Source: Campylobacterales bacterium
GTDB lineage: Bacteria > Campylobacterota > Campylobacteria > Campylobacterales > Sulfurimonadaceae
NCBI GenBank assembly: GCA_026390165.1
Contig: JAPLGM010000006.1
Location: forward strand, 26,686 to 90,685
Length of the DNA: 64,000 bases
Reading direction: 5' to 3'
Within the stretch, counting starts at the first letter, position 1, and each line of letters begins with the position of its first letter. Below the pieces are notes generated by a model that was given only the letters and a program-made list of their open reading frames with translations, ran no database searches and was not told the origin of the DNA. Below, one piece after another: positions 19,795 through 27,927 of this stretch. A program made the translations under genes and the position numbers.

Positions 19795-20942
19795 TGGGTA
19801 AAATGGTGTTTTTCAAAGGGAGGGGGTTTTCTTCCCCTCTTCTATTTTTACTCTTTAGCGTGACGCTATGGGGTGATGTCCTATGTATCGACAACCCTGC
19901 CACTGTGCAGGGAACAAACGGTTCGTTTATGAGTACATCAGCCTTTATCGCCAGTGATCCTGTATCGGTCAAAGAGTTTTTTGGAGACAAGTGGGGGGGT
20001 GCGTATACGCCACGAAAGGGGACGAATCTCGTATTGGGGAGCGCAAGGGCTGAAATAGGGGGGAATTATGAGGGGTGGCATATCGGGTATATCCACCGTC
20101 TGGAGACGATGATCGAGGCAAGCCGTGATTTTGTCGATCTCTTTTATGCGATCAAACACTCTGAAGATTTAACGATAGGGCGACAGTATGAGCTTAATTT
20201 GAAAATTAACGGATTTCAAGCCGATGGTTTGCATATAGCTAAATCCATTCCCCTCTATACAAATAATGATCTAACTATCAGAGGAGGATTGGGGCTATCG
20301 TTGTTGCGTGGTATTCGAATGCAGCAAGGGGTAATCAATGGTACGGCTACCGCTTTAGCTTCTAAAGATTATAACTATTCGGGAAATATTGATTATTACT
20401 ATACGAGTAATTATCTGTATGATCTTAATCTTAATGTTCCAGTAGGGTACGGGATGAGTCCTGATATCGGGGTGATTGTCGATGCGCAAAAGTGGCACAG
20501 TGAAATCGTCATCAATGATCTTTTCGGGTTTATGCAGTGGAATAACGCCCCCTATACGAATGCTATCATCTCCTCTAATACTAAGCATTATGATAGCGAT
20601 GGATACGTACAATATTCTCCTACTATCACAGGATTGGAGACAACAAGGAAGTTTACGCAACACTTTGATCCGAAAAGTTTTGCTTTGGTTCGATACAACA
20701 ATAGTGTACTTATCCCGTTTCTCCAAGTATCGACGACGAGAGGGTATATCTTTCCAGAAGGAGGACTTCTTGTTACCCTCGCAAATGTTCCAACGATAAA
20801 GTTATCGTACGAAACATTTTTTCACTCTTATGGGTTGGCATTAACATCAAAATATGGCTATATGGGCTTTCAGACGGATAAACTCAATCCCGATAAAGTG
20901 TCGGCTCTGCGTCTCGCATTTGGAGTACACTATGCGTACTAA
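19794..20942 (+). CDS. Predicted outer-membrane beta-barrel protein
   Basis: A 382-residue protein whose ATG overlaps the stop of the lipoprotein (TAATG). It opens with a signal peptide (SSPLLFLLFSVTLWGDV), then shows long amphipathic strands rich in Tyr, Asn and Gly, ending in an aromatic residue after LRLAFGVHYAY, as expected for an outer-membrane barrel inserted by the Bam complex. I do not recognise the family. Coupled position suggests it works with the lipoprotein, for example in its surface display, but that is inference. Confidence 0.55.
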   Translation: MGKMVFFKGRGFSSPLLFLLFSVTLWGDVLCIDNPATVQGTNGSFMSTSAFIASDPVSVKEFFGDKWGGAYTPRKGTNLVLGSARAEIGGNYEGWHIGYIHRLETMIEASRDFVDLFYAIKHSEDLTIGRQYELNLKINGFQADGLHIAKSIPLYTNNDLTIRGGLGLSLLRGIRMQQGVINGTATALASKDYNYSGNIDYYYTSNYLYDLNLNVPVGYGMSPDIGVIVDAQKWHSEIVINDLFGFMQWNNAPYTNAIISSNTKHYDSDGYVQYSPTITGLETTRKFTQHFDPKSFALVRYNNSVLIPFLQVSTTRGYIFPEGGLLVTLANVPTIKLSYETFFHSYGLALTSKYGYMGFQTDKLNPDKVSALRLAFGVHYAY

Positions 20943-20962
20943 ATTTAAATAAAAGGAATCAC

Positions 20963-21829
20963 ATGAAAAAAAATCTTCTTATTCTTTCCCTCGCGGGAAT
21001 GGCAACGGTTCTCTCGGCGGAATCAAAATTTTTTGATGGGTATTCGTATGGGGGTATTGGGTTTGAAAATACGACGTATCAGGAAAGTGGGACAAGTGCC
21101 ACCTACGGACATATAAAATCAAAAGCAACAGGTACAAGCCCAGTTTACACGACTGGAAACCTTGTTCGAGTGAATGATAAGTATGATTTTTCACTTGATT
21201 TTAGTTCTACCTTGCTTGCACGTGAATTGAGTGAGACATGGACACGCAATGGTGCGGCATTGCAAAGTACCAATATGGATGTTACAATAAATTCAATGCG
21301 ACTTTTGGGACATTATAAACTCGATGATAAAAATCGTATTGTTTTTGGACCATCTTACTCGTTGAACAGTTTTAAGCGGTTTAATTTCAAAGATACAAAT
21401 CCTAATGACACGTATTTAGTAAATGGTGTTTCAATACCATTGAATGTTGATGATACGGATGGTTTGTTAACTGAAGAGAGAGTAGCTACGCTATTTGCAA
21501 CTTTTGGTTATTGGTATGAAAGTGCGCCAGTAGCAACACCCAATACATTTCGTTTTAAATTGAATGCCCTTTGTTCTCAACCCATTTGGAATAGTGCTTC
21601 AAATACTGGGTTTGAAGGAGTCTCTTTTAGCTCTCTTAGTGGGTACAAAATGGATATTAATGGATATGTAGGTTATCCAATTATGAAAGGTCTTGAACTC
21701 GGAATGTTTGTGGGGTATCAGTATCAACGAAAAATAGGAGATGATAAAAGTCAAGGGATTGTGTGGCCCGATAATACTCTTCAGACTATTCAAGCGGGCT
21801 TGTTAGCTTCATGGAATTTTAGAGATTAG
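20963..21829 (+). CDS. Predicted outer-membrane beta-barrel protein
   Basis: A 288-residue protein with a clear signal peptide (LLILSLAGMATVLSAES) and a barrel-like pattern of alternating hydrophobic residues, ending in LQTIQAGLLASWNFRD. AAAAGGAATC before the ATG is a good ribosome binding site. It follows the 382-residue barrel gene after 20 bases and its stop codon forms the edge of a strong terminator, so it closes the lipoprotein-barrel-barrel operon. Family not recognised. Confidence 0.55.
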   Translation: MKKNLLILSLAGMATVLSAESKFFDGYSYGGIGFENTTYQESGTSATYGHIKSKATGTSPVYTTGNLVRVNDKYDFSLDFSSTLLARELSETWTRNGAALQSTNMDVTINSMRLLGHYKLDDKNRIVFGPSYSLNSFKRFNFKDTNPNDTYLVNGVSIPLNVDDTDGLLTEERVATLFATFGYWYESAPVATPNTFRFKLNALCSQPIWNSASNTGFEGVSFSSLSGYKMDINGYVGYPIMKGLELGMFVGYQYQRKIGDDKSQGIVWPDNTLQTIQAGLLASWNFRD

Positions 21830-21870
21830 AAGAGTAAACGATCCACATCGGATCGTTTACTCTTCTTTTT
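21829..21870 (+). terminator. Strong intrinsic terminator
   Basis: A perfect 16-base stem (GAAGAGTAAACGATCC at 21829-21844 with its complement at 21850-21865) around a five-base loop ACATC, followed by TTTTT at 21866-21870. It starts on the last base of the preceding stop codon. It ends the plus-strand operon and lies four bases before the end of the convergent lipoprotein gene; lack of a T-run on the minus side makes it mainly one-directional. Confidence 0.9.
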
Positions 21871-21873
21871 GCC

Positions 21874-24135
21874 TTAATCAATTGCATGACCACTAACGGT
21901 CACTTGTTTATAGGGTTGGATAGCATCATAAATACCAGCTGTCCGAGCGTTTTGGGTGGTCAATTTGTCAGCTATGATTTTTTGTATCACTTTGTCGCGT
22001 TGTATTGAAGTCATACTTTTATAGAGCCCTAATAATAGTGTGTTATCGGTAGACCAGTTGATGTGTACCGTACCGATAGGGTTGTACTCTTTTTTGTAGA
22101 GTTTACCACCAGAGACATAATAAATAGCACGAGTATCACTCCATTGGATGAGGAGAAACTCTTTATTGTATTTTGTCACTTTTTCCCATTTATATGAGGT
22201 GTCAGTTCCAACTTCGGAGGTTTGAATATATCCATTACTTCCTAGATAAAAAGGGCTGACTCTACTGTCTGAGCCTATTTCAGTAAACGCTTTTGTTGTT
22301 GCATCGTACGTACCGGCATTGTGAGATGTTGCCACAAAATTGGTAAAGAATCCCTCGGTTCCCTCGCCGATCACTTCGCTTTTGATAAAATAAATCGTGG
22401 CAGCTATACTTTTATAGAGAATGTTCTCTTTGGATAATAGCGTATATTTTTCCGCAACCTTGTAATCTCCTGCATTATAAAGGGTATATCCATCGCCAGA
22501 CCATTTAAAACTTCCCGAAGGGAGAATTTCATCTTTGTACGAAAACCACGGTACTATAGTCGTATTTATATCAAAGACGATGGGGATAGTATCATCTTTG
22601 TAGGAAGATGACGCTGTTTCTAACGCATTATAATAGATGAACTTTCCAGTGCCATCTGTTTTGATCTCATTCGTACTGTAGGTAAACGGAGTGCCATTTA
22701 TACTTGAGAAATAGGTGTCATAGTCAAACTGATATAACGTTTTTCCCTCCATAATACTGCGCATCGTCGTTGTCCCTGTAGTAACATTATTGGTAGAGTT
22801 GAGTTGTTCACCAAGGATGGGGTCATTGGCAATGTCATCGGAATGATCGGTATAAATGCTTGTATTTGCCGTACCTAATGCAACGGCAATAGCAAGCTCT
22901 AGCGTATTGTTCCCGGCAACAATATCTTTTTTATCATCAACAACATTTTTGATAGCTGAAGCGATTTCGAGAACTTTAGCGGCATACATTGTTTCGACAA
23001 TCATTTTAGTTTGGGTCAATACTGCGGCGTTGCTTTGTGCCGCAGTATTGATTTTGTCAACCAGTACCGCTTTAGCAGTCGTGACGTTGGAGATAATCAG
23101 ATCTTCTATAGTTCCGCTAGAAACTTTGGAACCGAAACTTCCCCCTTTGAGCTCATCGGTAGTAATGTAGGCAATCAGTTTTGTGGTTCCTGAAATAGCT
23201 TCGAATTTTAAAACTTTTGAGGTTGCTAAAAGAGCCACATCAATATCAATACTATAACGCCCTTGCTCATTTGATACCCCTGATCCGACTACGGTTGATC
23301 CATCATAGATAGTTATGGCTGCATTCGCAATGGTCTTATCATACACAAATCCAGCTAATTTGACTTTACCTGCGGTTACGGTATTCGTGTTTTTTACCTG
23401 AGCAAGCGGACTGGAAGTCAAATCAATATCCTTTGTATCATCGATAAATCCACCAAATACGGGACCGTACTTCGCTTTGTATTGTGCCAAATTTGCTGGA
23501 TTCATCATAGACTCTTTCGCTGCAACAAGTGCCGCAATACCCGTTAAACCACTCGCTTTAATTTGATCTTTTAAATCTTTGACAAAGGCATTGTACTGGG
23601 TAATCCCCGCTTCACGTGCTGAGATAAGGATGGCATTGACGGAGCGCATTAAATTTCTATTAGTGGCGTTGTCTTTAAATAGATCGGCTTGAGAGACACC
23701 AAGTGCTACAGCTAAACTTGCTAAATCAGATTCTTGTGAGGCTAGTGTTGTAAGTGGTGTTACCACAAAACCATTTGCTATAGTAGTTTGAGATGTCATA
23801 AGAATGAGAGGGGCCGTTTGGCTCACTTCGGTAGCTCCTTGTATCCCATCGCTGTCGACATCTACGAATCCACCCACAGCAGTAATAGTGGACGGGGCTG
23901 CTGTACACTCTTTGAGGGTGTATGATCCACCGCCATTTTTAGTAAACGTTGCACATTCAGGTGCACTCACGGTTGCATCTACAACGTTGTCATCGATAAT
24001 AGACACGGTATATGTGCCAGTTGGGACATTTGAATTAGGGGTTGTTGTGACAGGGCTACTTCCACCTCCACATCCGACTAAAAAGGCAGCAGCTACACCA
24101 GAGAGGAAAATAGCTGTAATTTTTGCATTATTCAT
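21874..24135 (-). CDS. Large surface lipoprotein (paralogue of the 17062-19794 gene)
   Basis: A 754-residue predicted lipoprotein. I start it at the ATG at 24133-24135, preceded by AAGGATGC. The signal peptide ends in LVGC (Cys22) and a GGGSS linker. It repeats the landmarks of the 910-residue paralogue in order: YTVSIIDDNVV, a calcium-loop-like DVDSDGIQGATE, APLILMTSQTT, VTPLTTLA, a KLAGFVYDKTIANAAITI beta domain, and LIISNVTTAKAVLVDKIN. The C-terminal 300 residues differ. It follows a TraF-like outer-membrane protein gene by 25 bases in the same operon. Function unknown. Confidence 0.7.
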   Translation of the reverse strand: MNNAKITAIFLSGVAAAFLVGCGGGSSPVTTTPNSNVPTGTYTVSIIDDNVVDATVSAPECATFTKNGGGSYTLKECTAAPSTITAVGGFVDVDSDGIQGATEVSQTAPLILMTSQTTIANGFVVTPLTTLASQESDLASLAVALGVSQADLFKDNATNRNLMRSVNAILISAREAGITQYNAFVKDLKDQIKASGLTGIAALVAAKESMMNPANLAQYKAKYGPVFGGFIDDTKDIDLTSSPLAQVKNTNTVTAGKVKLAGFVYDKTIANAAITIYDGSTVVGSGVSNEQGRYSIDIDVALLATSKVLKFEAISGTTKLIAYITTDELKGGSFGSKVSSGTIEDLIISNVTTAKAVLVDKINTAAQSNAAVLTQTKMIVETMYAAKVLEIASAIKNVVDDKKDIVAGNNTLELAIAVALGTANTSIYTDHSDDIANDPILGEQLNSTNNVTTGTTTMRSIMEGKTLYQFDYDTYFSSINGTPFTYSTNEIKTDGTGKFIYYNALETASSSYKDDTIPIVFDINTTIVPWFSYKDEILPSGSFKWSGDGYTLYNAGDYKVAEKYTLLSKENILYKSIAATIYFIKSEVIGEGTEGFFTNFVATSHNAGTYDATTKAFTEIGSDSRVSPFYLGSNGYIQTSEVGTDTSYKWEKVTKYNKEFLLIQWSDTRAIYYVSGGKLYKKEYNPIGTVHINWSTDNTLLLGLYKSMTSIQRDKVIQKIIADKLTTQNARTAGIYDAIQPYKQVTVSGHAID

Positions 24136-24160
24136 AATGCATCCTTGTATATTGGTGTCT

Positions 24161-25474
24161 TTACCAGGCCGATGAAAGGGCAAAGTTTACCATTGCTTGC
24201 TTTGGGTACGTGGTTCCATCAATTTCCCCTTTTTGACTTGCCATTTGTGCTGCAAGTTCGAAATGGAGCCATTTTGGCCCCGTTGCAATTCCTGCGGTGT
24301 AGATAAGACCTGCGGTATCATTAGCCGCCATATTTTGCATTAACCCGACATTGAGTTCTAAGAAAGAGAGATCGAGGTTGGCACCCCCTCCGAGGTAACG
24401 GGTATTGTAGTGGCTGATCGACTCATTTTCGGTAAGATCTGCATCAAATGCGAGTTCCACCCAGTTACCAATTTTGTAAGCAGCACCAGCACGTACGGCA
24501 GGTTTGAGCGTATACTCTCCCCCCCCTGCGATTTGAGAAAGGGCAAATGCAGGGGAGTTAAGATTTTTACCCACCATGGCGAGGGTAAGATTGTCAACAG
24601 CATCGGGTTTGAACGCCAATCCTAAATCGATACCGTAGGTGGTCGTATCTTTGGTATTATCCTTTATGTTGTTAAAAGCGTTGTCGGAGTCGAGGGTAAT
24701 TCTTTTATTGAAAGTTTTTCCCGCCATCAGTTTGAGTGCTCCCCCAACCGCCAAAGAACCATATCCCGTATTCAATGCGTATCCATACGCGAGGGGAACT
24801 TCGGCAACGGCAAGTCCGACGACATTAACATACGTTGTTGCTGCTCGATTGGTAGCTGCATCACCTAGTGAATAGGCTAAAGATGAATTGGTATAGGCGG
24901 TTTCAGTCGAGTTGGTTAATAAACCATCAGAACCTAACTGATAATAATTACTGTCATTTCCTTGGAAAATAAGTTGAGTATGTGTTTGGTCGATCGTTGC
25001 TACTGCACCGATATCGGACGTCCCAAAAAGCCCTGTCCCGAATGAGCCAAACGAGAGACCTAGATCGACTGTTGGGCTAGCTTGAAACCCTTTTTGATCC
25101 ATCCCCCCAATGATGTCACGAGCCTTTAGAATCGTATCAACATCTTTCGTGGTGACAACGCTACTATTGTTGATATTACCATCGGCAATATTCATCACAT
25201 TCGAAAAATCCAAATTACTTAAATCCCCGACTGCTTTTCCTGCCCCTGTATCTTTGATTCCGATGCCTGCGCCAAGGTGGATACTAAATTTTTCAGGGTT
25301 ATTCGCCAAAAGGGCTGGGTTGTTGTAGGCTGCGAGAGAGGAGGGAGAGGTAGCGATACCTGCTCCCCCCATAGAGGCGGCACGGGCTCCTAATGCTTGA
25401 AATTCCATCGCGGATACGGTTGTAGCAATACAGGCAGAGGCAATGAGAGAGAGTACGATTTTTGTTGAGGTCAT
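24161..25474 (-). CDS. TraF-like (PF13729-type) outer-membrane protein
   Basis: A 437-residue protein with a signal peptide (SLIASACIATTVSA) followed by MEFQALGARAASMGGAGIAT, a signature shared by proteins annotated as conjugal transfer TraF-like (TraF_2) and by FadL/PorV-like barrels. The rest is a barrel-like beta pattern with ASMGGAGIATSPSSLAAYNNPA as the conserved plug-like segment. No other conjugation gene lies nearby, so a conjugative role is unlikely; it is better read as a barrel partner of the downstream lipoprotein. It is the first gene of that minus-strand pair, divergent from the lytic transglycosylase. Confidence 0.7.
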   Translation of the reverse strand: MTSTKIVLSLIASACIATTVSAMEFQALGARAASMGGAGIATSPSSLAAYNNPALLANNPEKFSIHLGAGIGIKDTGAGKAVGDLSNLDFSNVMNIADGNINNSSVVTTKDVDTILKARDIIGGMDQKGFQASPTVDLGLSFGSFGTGLFGTSDIGAVATIDQTHTQLIFQGNDSNYYQLGSDGLLTNSTETAYTNSSLAYSLGDAATNRAATTYVNVVGLAVAEVPLAYGYALNTGYGSLAVGGALKLMAGKTFNKRITLDSDNAFNNIKDNTKDTTTYGIDLGLAFKPDAVDNLTLAMVGKNLNSPAFALSQIAGGGEYTLKPAVRAGAAYKIGNWVELAFDADLTENESISHYNTRYLGGGANLDLSFLELNVGLMQNMAANDTAGLIYTAGIATGPKWLHFELAAQMASQKGEIDGTTYPKQAMVNFALSSAW

Positions 25475-25609
25475 AATGACTCCTTATTTCTATAATTAAA
25501 ATATGTTACATTCTTACACAAAGCCGTTATAAAGCTAATGAAAAGTAAACATTTAGGTGTAAATTCTTTTAAATGTAACAAATGGAAACAAAATAAGGAG
25601 ATTTTAGAG

Positions 25610-26059
25610 ATGAGGAGGTTAAAATTACGAATGGTTAAATTTTTGATTGTAGCTTTTATTCTTCCCTTTATTCTTCTGGCAAAAGTGGCGGATTATAATG
25701 ATGTTTTTGAAAAAGCGGGAGCGCACTATAATATCCCTCCGTTGCTTCTCAAAAATATTGCCGCCATCGAAAGTGGCGGTAATCCCAATGCCATCCGACG
25801 CAATGATAATGGAAGTAAAGATTACGGGTTAATGCAGATTAACTCTATCCATTTTCGTCGTTTGGCACAGTGGGGGATTAATGAGCACAATATTCTCAAT
25901 CCTCAAGTTAATATTTTTGTGGGGAGTTGGTTACTCTCCGAACACATCAAAGAGGAGGGGTTTAATCTTCAAGCCATTGGAAACTATCACTCTAAAACAC
26001 ACGTATATAAAGAGAAGTGGTTACATCGGCTAGTTGTGGCGTTGAAAGAGTCACCCTAA
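25610..26059 (+). CDS. Lytic transglycosylase, SLT-type (small)
   Basis: About 150 residues from the ATG at 25610, chosen because AAGGAG lies nine bases upstream; an in-frame start at 25538 lacks a site. A signal peptide (FLIVAFILPFILLAKV) is followed by a goose-lysozyme-like SLT domain: IAAIESGGNPNA carries the catalytic Glu, and KDYGLMQINSIHF is the GLMQ motif. Such enzymes cleave peptidoglycan to 1,6-anhydromuropeptides; small secreted forms often open the wall for secretion or conjugation machines (IagB/VirB1 type). The gene converges on minE. A link to the type II secretion operon 4 kb away is possible but not shown. Confidence 0.85.
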   Translation: MRRLKLRMVKFLIVAFILPFILLAKVADYNDVFEKAGAHYNIPPLLLKNIAAIESGGNPNAIRRNDNGSKDYGLMQINSIHFRRLAQWGINEHNILNPQVNIFVGSWLLSEHIKEEGFNLQAIGNYHSKTHVYKEKWLHRLVVALKESP

Positions 26060-26068
26060 AAAGGGTGA
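26051..26068. terminator. Small hairpin between convergent genes
   Basis: TCACCC at 26051-26056 pairs with GGGTGA at 26063-26068 around the loop TAAAAA, followed by TTATTT. It overlaps the end of the transglycosylase gene and abuts minE. The stem is short, so it is only a possible bidirectional terminator. Confidence 0.4.
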
Positions 26069-26305
26069 TTATTTGGGGATAACGATCTCGATTCCTAGGG
26101 TATCAACATCTCCATCACTCTCTTTGGTGATGTTGACGCTTTGCGCTTGGATATATTTACGAACTACCGCGATAATATCCGCTTTCATCTCTGCCATAAA
26201 GGGGTAGGCGGTATTATTGCGATCGGAACTAATGGCGATACGAAGACGGTCTTTTGCAACTCCGGCACTCTTCTCTTTTTTGTTAAATAAAGAAAAAAAA
26301 CTCAT
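26069..26305 (-). CDS. minE: Cell division topological specificity factor MinE
   Basis: A 78-residue protein. The N-terminal helix MSFFSLFNKKEK is the membrane-targeting segment, AKDRLRIAISSDRN is the MinD-contacting region, and the C-terminal topological domain ends in DTLGIEIVIPK. MinE stimulates MinD ATPase and drives pole-to-pole oscillation so that the MinC inhibitor is lowest at mid-cell. Its ATG overlaps the minD stop by four bases. Confidence 0.93.
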   Translation of the reverse strand: MSFFSLFNKKEKSAGVAKDRLRIAISSDRNNTAYPFMAEMKADIIAVVRKYIQAQSVNITKESDGDVDTLGIEIVIPK

Positions 26306-27117
26306 TGGAATAAACTTTTGATTTTTCCCATCAACGAGGGGGCAGTGTAGGTTTCTACATCTGCAAACGGTACATTTTCACCGCATAGCCGTTTACTAAT
26401 GCGCGTATATGCCGCACCTGCTTGCGATTTTTCATTTAAGATAATAGGTTTCCCTGTGTTAGATGCCTCGATAATCCCTTTGTCTTCGGGGATTTTACCC
26501 AGTAGGTCAATGGACAAAATATCCAAAATATCATCGCTTGTCAGCATCTCTCCGCTTGCAACCATAGCGGGATTGATACGGTTGATGACAAGATATTTTT
26601 GAACTTTTTTATTCTCTTTGGCTCTTTCGCATTTGGCATCGACGATTCCAATCGCTTTATCGGCATCACGAATAGAGGAGACTTCGGGGTTGACCACCAC
26701 GATGGTCGCATCGGCGTACATGATGGTGTGTTCAAACCCGCTCTCAATCCCCGCTGGTGCATCAAGGATGACATAATCAAACTCCTCTTTGAGGGTTTCG
26801 ATCAGTTTTTTTACCTTCTCTTGGACGAGTGCTGATTTGTCTTTGGTCTGGGATGCGGCAAGGAGGAAAAGATTTTCTGTATGCTTACTTTTGATAAGTG
26901 CCTGCTTGAGTCCTGCCTCATCATCCATAACATGTACCATATCGTAGATGACCCGATTCTCTAATCCCAAAATCAGATCAAGGTTTCGCTGCCCCAAATC
27001 AAAATCAACAAGGACAACTTTTTTCCCCTCTTGTGCAATCCCGATACCAAGATTGGCTGTGGTGGTCGTTTTACCAACCCCCCCCTTACCGCTTATTATT
27101 GCATAGACTATGCCCAT
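26302..27117 (-). CDS. minD: Septum-site determining ATPase MinD
   Basis: A 271-residue ParA/MinD-type ATPase. The deviant Walker A loop is GKGGVGKTTT near residues 10-19, with VLVDFDLGQRNLDLILGLENR and DYVILDAPAGIESGF as the following switch and Walker B motifs. The amphipathic C-terminal membrane helix (LMGKIKSLFQ) is intact. MinD recruits MinC to the membrane and is displaced by MinE. Its start overlaps the end of minC by ten bases, giving a tight minC-minD-minE operon. Confidence 0.96.
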   Translation of the reverse strand: MGIVYAIISGKGGVGKTTTTANLGIGIAQEGKKVVLVDFDLGQRNLDLILGLENRVIYDMVHVMDDEAGLKQALIKSKHTENLFLLAASQTKDKSALVQEKVKKLIETLKEEFDYVILDAPAGIESGFEHTIMYADATIVVVNPEVSSIRDADKAIGIVDAKCERAKENKKVQKYLVINRINPAMVASGEMLTSDDILDILSIDLLGKIPEDKGIIEASNTGKPIILNEKSQAGAAYTRISKRLCGENVPFADVETYTAPSLMGKIKSLFQ

Positions 27118-27653
27118 TTAGGTTCCTTTTCAATCGGTGATACAATGATCTCTTCACCATTAAAGATAATTTTATTAAATTTGTTTTCCAATAAACTGCC
27201 GTCAATTTCGGCACCGTTAAAAACGATCATCGCTTTGGGGGAGGTTTTTACCAGCATAAAATCCCCATTGCAAAAGATCATCCCATCGACGGTACCGGTT
27301 ACGATGAGGTTACCTTCAACGTGTAGTTTTGCACCGCTATTGACGCGGTTGAGTACCAGTAAGTCACTCTCTACTTTGATCTCTTGCCCACTTCGGACAA
27401 TCTCATCAATAATTTTTAGATCACTTTGTTTTAACACAAGCTCTTGATGTTTGTTATCACTGACACTTAGATGGGTGGTATAGGTTACCTTATTGTTCGT
27501 AAGATACTCCTCTATCGCAGGGGTTATTTCCCCTTTGAGATAAATGAGATAGTGTTTGAGCATAACAAGATTCTTATCCATAAAGGCCAAAAAAGCGTTT
27601 TCAGAATCTATTGTTAATTCAAAAACCCGAACAGAATACTGTTTAACTTTCAC
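27108..27653 (-). CDS. minC: Septum-site determining protein MinC
   Basis: A 181-residue protein, slightly short for the family. The C-terminal beta-helix dimer domain is recognisable from VESDLLVLNRVNSGAKLHVEGNL in part, IVTGTVDGMIFCNGDF and MIVFNGAEIDGS, which binds MinD. The N-terminal FtsZ-inhibiting domain is poorly conserved, as is common. First gene of minCDE; divergent from phoX across a 274-base spacer. Confidence 0.85.
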   Translation of the reverse strand: MKVKQYSVRVFELTIDSENAFLAFMDKNLVMLKHYLIYLKGEITPAIEEYLTNNKVTYTTHLSVSDNKHQELVLKQSDLKIIDEIVRSGQEIKVESDLLVLNRVNSGAKLHVEGNLIVTGTVDGMIFCNGDFMLVKTSPKAMIVFNGAEIDGSLLENKFNKIIFNGEEIIVSPIEKEPKWA

Positions 27654-27927
27654 TGTACCCCTTATTGAAATATTTTAACTCGTACGATTATGATCGGTAA
27701 TTATAACATAGTGCATCTATCGAATAAACTACCTGTAGCAAACTATATTTTAAAACAGTTCACAATTATTACAAAGCTGCTACATCAATGTAATCTAGCC
27801 CATTCCAATGCTAAGAACACTTATTGCTTTAAATTGTAATTTTTCATACTAAAAAGCACTTTTTGTGTTATCTAGCTGTAATCATTCATCGATACGATGT
27901 TGCCATTATTTGCAAAAGGATAGGATT
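27654..27927. promoter_or_regulatory. Divergent intergenic region between minC and phoX
   Basis: A 274-base AT-rich stretch that must hold the promoters for minCDE on minus and phoX on plus. I see no convincing gene. I looked for direct repeats typical of phosphate-response boxes but could not identify a set I trust. Confidence 0.4.

Noticed and set aside
24161..25474. Evidence for a conjugative element from the TraF-like protein
   Set aside because: No relaxase, coupling protein or other mating-pair gene is nearby, and the family name is shared by many chromosomal barrel proteins.
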